DNA of 64,000 bases from Yersinia frederiksenii ATCC 33641 (lineage in GTDB: Bacteria; Pseudomonadota; Gammaproteobacteria; Enterobacterales; Enterobacteriaceae): positions 4,431,642 to 4,495,641 of the forward strand of contig NZ_KN150731.1 of the NCBI RefSeq assembly GCF_000754805.1. Direction: 5' to 3'. Positions 58,324 to 64,000 of the stretch are shown here, one piece after another. Position 1 is the first letter of the stretch, and the number at the start of each line of letters is the position of its first letter. The notes under the pieces were generated by a model, which did no database searches, was not told the DNA's origin, and was given only the letters and a program-made list of their open reading frames with translations. A program made the position numbers and the translations under genes.

Positions 58324-59193
58324 TCACGGCGTTTCAATTTGCTCAATGATCAGCTCTTTAAGTGCGCGGACATTGGGGCTAAAAGCATCTTTACGCCAAA
58401 TCAGCCAGGTAGCGGTATTAGCAATATCGGGTGGCAGTTGATGGATTTGTACCCGCTGATGCCCTGGTAACAGGGCCAATACCGAGTGTGGGATCAGTGC
58501 TAATCCGGCACCACTGGCGACACAGGCCAGCATGGCATGGTAGGACTGGATTTCCATAATATGCCCAGGCAATACGCCAGCCTGACGAAACCAACTTTCC
58601 AGCCGTAGGCGGTATGAGCAACTGGGGCGAAAGGCAAATAGCGTTTCATCCACAGCATCGCGGGCTTGCGTAATAGGCGGATGATCCAGACAGGAAATGA
58701 TCACCAGTTGTTCGTCGAAAGAGCGGCAACCGTGGAGCTCATCATGCTGCACCGGGCCATCAACCAATGCAGTTGCCAAGGTACCGGCACGGACTTGTTC
58801 AATGATTTCGCCCGATGTACCGGTAATGAGTGATAACGAAACCTTAGGGTAACGCTGGTGATAAGCCGCTAACAAGCCTGGTAACCGAGTGGCTGCGGTG
58901 CTTTCCATCGAGCCAAGCGGGAAGTTACCCGCCGGTTCACCAGCATGAGTAATGCGCATTGCCTCTTCGCTCAACGCCAGAATCCGGTTGGCATAGCAGA
59001 GAAAATTATGGCCCATCGGTGACAGGCGCAAGCGCTGCTTTTCACGGATAAACAGATCTGCTCCCAGCTCTATTTCAAGCTGGCGTAGGCGTGTCGTCAA
59101 ATTTGAAGGGACGCGGTGCATTTGCTCCGCTGCACGGGCAACGGAACCGGTTTCTGCTACGCAGCAAAACATGCGCAGCTGAGTCAGATCCAT
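58324..59193 (-). CDS. LysR-type transcriptional regulator (PtrR/YneJ-like)
   Basis: A 289-residue regulator with an N-terminal winged helix (MDLTQLRMFCCVAETGSVARAAEQMHRVPSNLTTRLRQ) and an effector domain after residue 90. The HTH sequence, particularly HRVPSNLTTRLRQLE, is close to the E. coli YneJ/PtrR group. It is divergent from an MFS transporter gene with 138 bases between starts, so it probably controls that gene. The inducer is unknown. Confidence 0.88.
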   Translation of the reverse strand: MDLTQLRMFCCVAETGSVARAAEQMHRVPSNLTTRLRQLEIELGADLFIREKQRLRLSPMGHNFLCYANRILALSEEAMRITHAGEPAGNFPLGSMESTAATRLPGLLAAYHQRYPKVSLSLITGTSGEIIEQVRAGTLATALVDGPVQHDELHGCRSFDEQLVIISCLDHPPITQARDAVDETLFAFRPSCSYRLRLESWFRQAGVLPGHIMEIQSYHAMLACVASGAGLALIPHSVLALLPGHQRVQIHQLPPDIANTATWLIWRKDAFSPNVRALKELIIEQIETP

Positions 59194-59331
59194 AATCGTT
59201 CTCTTTTTGTGATGAACTTAGTGAGAATTATTCATTTTTTGTGATTCTAATGCTCAGGCATGATATTGGCAACTTTCTTTTAACAGACTGGCAGAGTAAT
59301 CCGCTGACAGAGCAATGAACGGGCAGGGCAG

Positions 59332-60483
59332 ATGGCATTAAGAATTGCATTAAGTGGTTTTCTAGCGCTTGTGGTGGCGATGGGGATTGGGCGTTTTGCC
59401 TTCACCCCACAAGTACCGCTGATGATTGCAGAGCATCAATTCACACTGACTGGTGCTGGGTTGGTGGCGGCTTTTAACTATCTGGGCTATCTGTTTGGTG
59501 CCTTTGACGCTATGCGTGCCAGTCGTCATGTTGAACGCCGTTTATGGCTAGGGCTGTGGGGCGCGGTAATCTTAACGCTGCTATCTGCTGCCGTCGAGGG
59601 GGCGTGGTGGCATGGAATGGTGCGCTTTGCTATTGGTTGGGCCAGCGGTTGGTCGATGGTGCTGATTGCTGCTTGGACAAATGAACGGCTGGCGCACTTT
59701 GGTCGTCCGGCATTGAGTGCGGCAGTTTTTGCCGGGCCAGGGGCGGGTATCTTCATTAGCGGTATGTTGGCTGTTCTCATTCATCGCTATGGTTTATCTG
59801 CCGCTGAAGCTTGGCTGGTGTATGGCGTATTGGCGCTGATTATCATTGCAGCTATCAGTATTAATCTGCCGCGCAGTGGGGAGTTGCATCGCCCCCATAT
59901 CGCCGCAGTTCCACTGAGGTTAACTCCAGCACTGAGGCGTTTGGTATGGAGCTACAGTCTGGCCGGGTTTGGTTATATCCTCCCGGCGACATTTTTATCG
60001 CAAATGGCCACAGCCCGTTTCCCTGAAAGCCTCTTTGCCCAGTTTGTTTGGCCCGTTTTCGGTGGGGCCGCAGTAATAGGTATCACCATTGGTATTCTGA
60101 CTCGCCATTGTCTGACTTCGCAAACACGGCTGGCATTGACGCTATGGATTCAGGCATTGGGTGTGTTATGTGCCGAACTGGTGCCGGGGGTAAGTGGCTT
60201 GGCGTTAGGTGCGTTACTGACCGGCGGAGGGTTCCTCTGTGTTGTTCAGCTTTCCTTGCAACATGGTCGCGAACTGGCCCCGGAACACACACGCTATATG
60301 GCCGGTTTACTGACTACCGGCTATGCCGTTGGGCAACTGGTTGGCCCAATATTATCTGCGATATCAACGGCGTTGACTCACCGACTGGAACCTGCACTGT
60401 ATGTGGCTGTAGTCGCACTGATTATTGCGGGTGGTTTAGTGATTAAAACCCCAACTCGCGCTCGGGAAACTCTTACTGGTTGA
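59332..60483 (+). CDS. YbfB/YjiJ family MFS transporter
   Basis: A twelve-segment major facilitator of 383 residues, recognised from the N-terminal VAMGIGRFAFTPQVPLM and the LGYLFGAFDAMRA region of the YbfB/YjiJ group. It is divergent from the LysR gene. The substrate is not established for the group. GGGCAG precedes the ATG. Confidence 0.85.
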   Translation: MALRIALSGFLALVVAMGIGRFAFTPQVPLMIAEHQFTLTGAGLVAAFNYLGYLFGAFDAMRASRHVERRLWLGLWGAVILTLLSAAVEGAWWHGMVRFAIGWASGWSMVLIAAWTNERLAHFGRPALSAAVFAGPGAGIFISGMLAVLIHRYGLSAAEAWLVYGVLALIIIAAISINLPRSGELHRPHIAAVPLRLTPALRRLVWSYSLAGFGYILPATFLSQMATARFPESLFAQFVWPVFGGAAVIGITIGILTRHCLTSQTRLALTLWIQALGVLCAELVPGVSGLALGALLTGGGFLCVVQLSLQHGRELAPEHTRYMAGLLTTGYAVGQLVGPILSAISTALTHRLEPALYVAVVALIIAGGLVIKTPTRARETLTG

Positions 60484-60660
60484 ATGTGGGTAAGGGACTG
60501 GCAGAGAGGCGACTCTTTCATCATGATATAAAGAACCACCGCAGATGAATAACAATCACTGGATAATCGTTTTGCTCTCAACTAAAGTGGGGAGCAAAAT
60601 CTGAACGTGATCTACATCATGTTTATTTCGCTCAGATACGTACGCCTGTTGGAGAAAAGA

Positions 60661-61323
60661 ATGTCATCGCTGAGTAAAGAAGCTGAGCTGGTTCATGAAG
60701 CACTGCTGGCCCGTGGGCTTGAAACCCCATTGCGTAAACAAGAATTAGATGCCGAAACGCGCAAAACTCGGATTCAGGAGCATATGACGCAAGTCATGCA
60801 ATTGTTGAATCTTGATTTATCTGACGATAGTTTGGCCGACACGCCAAGACGTATTGCCAAGATGTATGTTGATGAGATTTTCTCCGGACTGGATTACGAA
60901 AATTTCCCCAAAATTACCCTGATCGAAAATAAAATGAAGGTCGATGAAATGGTAACGGTGCGGGATATCACCCTGACCAGTACCTGCGAACATCATTTTG
61001 TGACCATCGATGGTAAAGCGACAGTGGCTTATATTCCGAAAGATAGCGTGATTGGTTTATCCAAAATCAACCGTATCGTGCAATTTTTCGCCCAGCGACC
61101 ACAAGTGCAAGAGCGACTGACTCAGCAAATTTTGCTGGCGTTGCAAACGTTGTTGGGGACTAATAATGTCGCAGTTTCTATTGATGCAGTGCATTATTGC
61201 GTGAAAGCGCGTGGTATCCGTGATGCCACCAGTGCAACCACCACAACATCATTAGGCGGATTATTCAAATCCAGCCAGAATACCCGCCAGGAATTCCTGC
61301 GTGCGGTACGTCACAACGGCTAA
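60661..61323 (+). CDS. folE: GTP cyclohydrolase I
   Basis: First enzyme of tetrahydrofolate synthesis, converting GTP to dihydroneopterin triphosphate, 220 residues. The ATG at 60661 has GGAG six bases upstream; the longer frame from 60607 is not supported. The zinc ligands are in CEHHF near residue 110 and HYCVKARG near 180. The order folE-yeiB-galS is the same as in E. coli. Confidence 0.96.
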   Translation: MSSLSKEAELVHEALLARGLETPLRKQELDAETRKTRIQEHMTQVMQLLNLDLSDDSLADTPRRIAKMYVDEIFSGLDYENFPKITLIENKMKVDEMVTVRDITLTSTCEHHFVTIDGKATVAYIPKDSVIGLSKINRIVQFFAQRPQVQERLTQQILLALQTLLGTNNVAVSIDAVHYCVKARGIRDATSATTTTSLGGLFKSSQNTRQEFLRAVRHNG

Positions 61324-61377
61324 TTAGCCTTTTGCCAGAGCGGGCATCAATGGGTGCCCTCATACAGGATGTCGGGT

Positions 61378-62544
61378 ATGCGTCAACGCATCGCAACGCT
61401 AGACAGTGCGCGAGGTCTGGCCATTCTTGGCATTCTTCTGCTTAATATTAGTGCTTTCGGTCTGCCAAAAGCCGCTTACCTTAATCCTGCTTATCTTGGT
61501 CTTCCCTCGGTATCTGACAGCTGGACATGGGCCATTCTTGATGTTGTGGCTCAAGCAAAGTTTTTGTCTATTTTCGCTATTTTATTTGGCGCGGGTCTTG
61601 AGCTATTACTTAAACGGGGTAAGGGCTGGATACGGGCGCGACTTTCTCTGCTGTTATTATTGGGATTAATTCACGGTATCTTCTTCTGGGATGGCGATAT
61701 TCTTTTGGCCTATGGCTTGATTGGTTTGGTGTGCTGGCGAATGATTCGTGATGCTAAAGATGCCACCAGCCTATTGCGCACGGGGGCTGTGATGTACTTG
61801 CTGGGAGTCGCAGTATTGCTCCTGCTGGGGTTTATTACTGGTGGGGAGCCGGGGCGTTTCTGGCAGCCGGGGCCTGCGGATCTGCAATATGAACAGTTCT
61901 GGAAGTTACAGGGCGGGATCGAGGCCTGGAAAAATCGTCTAGACCTGTTGTCATCCAATTTGATTGCCATCGGGGCGCAATATGGCTGGGAGCTGGCAGG
62001 TTCGATGCTATTTGGCGCTGGATTAATGCGTTGTGGCTGGTTACGCGGACAATTCAGCTTGCGTCATTACCGGCTTCTCGCTGCATGTTTGATACCGCTT
62101 TCATTAATTATCCAAATACCCGGAGTGGCGATGCAATGGGCAGTTGGCTGGGACTATCGCTGGACGGGATTTTTGCTACAAGTCCCTCGTGAGCTAGGCG
62201 CTCCATTGCAGGCTGTGGGGTATTTGGCGCTACTTTATGGCTTCTGGCCGACTTTATCGGGTTGGCGAGTCAGCCACTGGTTAGCGCAGGTTGGCCGGAT
62301 GGCACTGAGCAACTACTTTCTGCAGACACTGTTATGCACGCTGCTTTTCTATCATTTCGGTTTATACCAACAACTTGATCGCTTGCAATTATTAGCCATC
62401 GTCCCATTAGTTTGGCTGTGTAACATTCTTTTCTCCTTGTTATGGTTACATTATTTTGCTCAAGGGCCGGTTGAGTGGCTCTGGCGAAAATTGACCGCTT
62501 ATGCCTGTGGTCAATCGTTACAACCTCGCAACACTAAGCTTTAA
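61378..62544 (+). CDS. yeiB: DUF418 family membrane protein YeiB
   Basis: An inner-membrane protein of about 388 residues with ten hydrophobic segments. Follows E. coli YeiB closely: TLDSARGLAILGILLLNISA at the start, FGAGLELLLKRG near residue 72, and GPVEWLWRKLT near the end. ATG codons at 61369 and 61378 and a GTG at 61354 are all possible; 61378 is taken as AGGA lies nine bases before. Function is unknown; it sits 54 bases after folE. Confidence 0.92.
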   Translation: MRQRIATLDSARGLAILGILLLNISAFGLPKAAYLNPAYLGLPSVSDSWTWAILDVVAQAKFLSIFAILFGAGLELLLKRGKGWIRARLSLLLLLGLIHGIFFWDGDILLAYGLIGLVCWRMIRDAKDATSLLRTGAVMYLLGVAVLLLLGFITGGEPGRFWQPGPADLQYEQFWKLQGGIEAWKNRLDLLSSNLIAIGAQYGWELAGSMLFGAGLMRCGWLRGQFSLRHYRLLAACLIPLSLIIQIPGVAMQWAVGWDYRWTGFLLQVPRELGAPLQAVGYLALLYGFWPTLSGWRVSHWLAQVGRMALSNYFLQTLLCTLLFYHFGLYQQLDRLQLLAIVPLVWLCNILFSLLWLHYFAQGPVEWLWRKLTAYACGQSLQPRNTKL

Positions 62545-62587
62545 ATAGGTCCACAAAGTCAAAATGATGGGGCGGTTGCAAATTTGT

Positions 62588-62624
62588 ATGTAAACGTTTT
62601 CTTTCTTGTGACGTATTTCACGTG
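62588..62624 (+). promoter_or_regulatory. Gal operator and CRP site upstream of galS
   Basis: ATGTAAACGTTTTCTT at 62588-62603 matches the GalR/GalS operator (GTGTAANCGNTTNCAC) at most positions, and TGTGA-CGTATT-TCACG at 62607-62622 is a good CRP site. Their pairing suggests galS autoregulation and catabolite control. Confidence 0.7.
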
Positions 62625-62740
62625 GCAATTTCAACAAACTGGGTAGGATAGGCCACCTGCCATGCTGGATTGTCTGCAACAGATGTTTGCAACCTAAGTA
62701 TGGTGACTTATTTATAAAATAAGATTCACAGGATAAGGTC

Positions 62741-63778
62741 ATGGCCATTCTGCATTCAGCTGGAAACAATATTACCATTCGCGATGTGGCCTCTCGGGCA
62801 GGCGTTTCGCTGGCCACGGTATCCAGAGTCCTCAATAACAGTGCCGCTATCCGGCCAGAAACCCGTGCCGCAGTATTAAAAGCAGTCGCTGAACTGGGCT
62901 ATCGCCCGAATGCCAATGCACAAGCGCTCGCCACTCAAAGCAGTGACACTGTTGGTGTGGTTGTCATGGATGTCTCTGACCCTTTTTTTGGCGCACTCGT
63001 GAAAGCGGTAGACACTGTTGCTCAGCGGCATCAAAAATATGTGTTGATTGGTAACAGCTACCATCAGGCTGATAAAGAGCGTCATGCCATTGAGGTATTA
63101 CTGCGTCAGCGGTGTAACGCACTGGTAGTTCATGCTAAAGCATTGAGTGACGGTGAGTTAATTGCCTTTTTGCAGCAGGTTCCCGGTATGGTTCTGATTA
63201 ATAGAATTATTCCTGGGTTTGAGCATCGTTGTGTAGGATTAGACAATGTTAGCGGTGCGCAAATGGCATGTCGCTTGTTGCTCAAGCAAGGCCATCACCG
63301 TATTGGTTTTCTCGGCTCAAATCACCCGATTGACGATGTTCTTCAGCGCCAGATCGGATACCTGAATGCACTTGAGGGGGCCGGTATCACAGGGCCTGAA
63401 AGTTGGCGCGCCTATAGTACTCCCGATTTAGTGGGGGGAGAGAGGGCGATGATTGACTTACTGGGGCGCAATTTGCAACTCAGTGCGGTGTTTGCTTACA
63501 ACGATTCAATGGCGGCTGGCGCTCTCGCAGTCTTGAAAGAAAACGGTATCAGCGTCCCTGAGCAGTTTTCGCTGGTGGGCTTCGATGATATCCCCATCGC
63601 ACGTTACACCAGCCCCAAGCTGACAACAGTTCGTTATCCTATTGTTTCTATGGCAACTTTAGCTACCGAGCTGGCGCTTGAAGGCGCGAGTCATGCCCCA
63701 GACCCTCACGCTGCCTACTGTTTTAAGCCTACCCTGGTGCCCCGACATTCTGTCGCAATTTGTGGTGTCGCTCACTAG
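62741..63778 (+). CDS. galS: LacI-family regulator GalS (mgl/gal isorepressor)
   Basis: Galactose-responsive repressor of the mgl operon, 345 residues. The N-terminal helix-turn-helix is [23 protein letters not shown] starting near residue 11, with about ten extra N-terminal residues; the hinge [20 protein letters not shown] matches E. coli GalS. The periplasmic-binding core extends to the end. In E. coli it precedes mglBAC, and the same layout is implied here by the control region that follows. Confidence 0.92.
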   Translation: MAILHSAGNNITIRDVASRAGVSLATVSRVLNNSAAIRPETRAAVLKAVAELGYRPNANAQALATQSSDTVGVVVMDVSDPFFGALVKAVDTVAQRHQKYVLIGNSYHQADKERHAIEVLLRQRCNALVVHAKALSDGELIAFLQQVPGMVLINRIIPGFEHRCVGLDNVSGAQMACRLLLKQGHHRIGFLGSNHPIDDVLQRQIGYLNALEGAGITGPESWRAYSTPDLVGGERAMIDLLGRNLQLSAVFAYNDSMAAGALAVLKENGISVPEQFSLVGFDDIPIARYTSPKLTTVRYPIVSMATLATELALEGASHAPDPHAAYCFKPTLVPRHSVAICGVAH

Positions 63779-63794
63779 TTACGTATTTATTCTT

Positions 63795-63830
63795 GTGTAA
63801 CCGTTTTCAATCTGTGAGAAAATTCACAGA
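63795..63830 (+). promoter_or_regulatory. Gal operator and perfect CRP site of the mgl promoter
   Basis: GTGTAACCGTTTTCAA at 63795-63810 matches the GalR/GalS operator, and TGTGA-GAAAAT-TCACA at 63813-63828 is a perfect CRP half-site pair. They lie just after galS; the mglB start itself is beyond the window end. No gene is seen in 63831-64000. Confidence 0.8.
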
Positions 63831-64000
63831 TTCTTAACAACGGGCCGTCTATGCTCTAGTTGTTTTCTACCTGAATGTATCAATATGTCATCGGTTACCG
63901 GATAAAAAAACACACGGTAGCGGGTTTTAGAATAGCGATTTACAAACACAAGTTCCGCAAACGACGAGTTTGTAAGTGACATGGTTTTTGACGACTCAGG

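Overview
The window reads as a chromosomal segment of an enteric gammaproteobacterium, most likely a Yersinia. Gene order and protein sequences follow E. coli in blocks (dinG-ybiB; rlmF ... glnQPH-ybiI-dps ... rhtA-ompX; ybiT-moeB-moeA; folE-yeiB-galS). The blocks are joined differently from E. coli and are interleaved with genes E. coli lacks at these places (urea ABC transporter, alginate-lyase-family protein, fasciclin/ECF sigma module, XYE-type RiPP cluster). I see no rRNA, tRNA, CRISPR array, intact insertion sequence or prophage.

Layout. 0.2-6.7 kb: a yehS-like gene, then urtABCDE, the high-affinity urea importer, preceded by a convincing sigma-54 promoter and an NtrC-like site. 6.8-16 kb: sseA, a Gfo/Idh/MocA oxidoreductase, a fatty acid desaturase, the yehZYXW (osmF) osmoprotectant-type ABC importer, an orphan PhnD-like protein and the decayed end of an Orn/Lys/Arg decarboxylase gene. 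16-27 kb: yedA, an alginate-lyase-family protein convergent with an OmpC/F-type porin, dinG, aqpZ, a LysR remnant, ybiB, an M3 oligopeptidase and a small BhsA/McbA-like protein. 27-40 kb: a flavin reductase, rlmF, a soluble PAS-PAS chemoreceptor, glnHPQ with its own sigma-54/NtrC control region, ybiI, dps, tam, a fasciclin / ECF sigma / anti-sigma operon, a GNAT acetyltransferase, rhtA and ompX. 40-49.9 kb: an alpha/beta hydrolase, a CDF-type transporter and an M24-type protein that both appear to have lost metal ligands, ybiT, moeAB, a DUF924 protein and kgtP. 49.9-55.9 kb: an AT-rich island on the minus strand. 56-64 kb: fghA-frmA (formaldehyde detoxification), a LysR/MFS divergent pair, folE, yeiB, galS and the start of the mgl control region.

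The most unusual system is the minus-strand island 55929-49913. A 70-residue peptide gene ending in an aromatic-rich tail is followed by a FtsX/MacB-type permease, a HlyD/MacA-type membrane-fusion protein, a MacB/LolD-type ATPase and a radical SAM/SPASM enzyme. This fits the XYE (Xenorhabdus-Yersinia-Erwinia) class of ribosomally made peptides modified by a radical SAM enzyme, with its own exporter but no peptidase gene that I can see. A second module worth attention is the fasciclin-ECF sigma-anti-sigma operon (37317-35479), which resembles the mycobacterial SigK/RskA/Mpt70-83 arrangement.

Nitrogen scavenging is a theme: urt and glnHPQ both carry sigma-54/NtrC signals. Start codons were moved inward from the longest frame wherever a ribosome binding site or family length argued for it; those changes are stated per gene.
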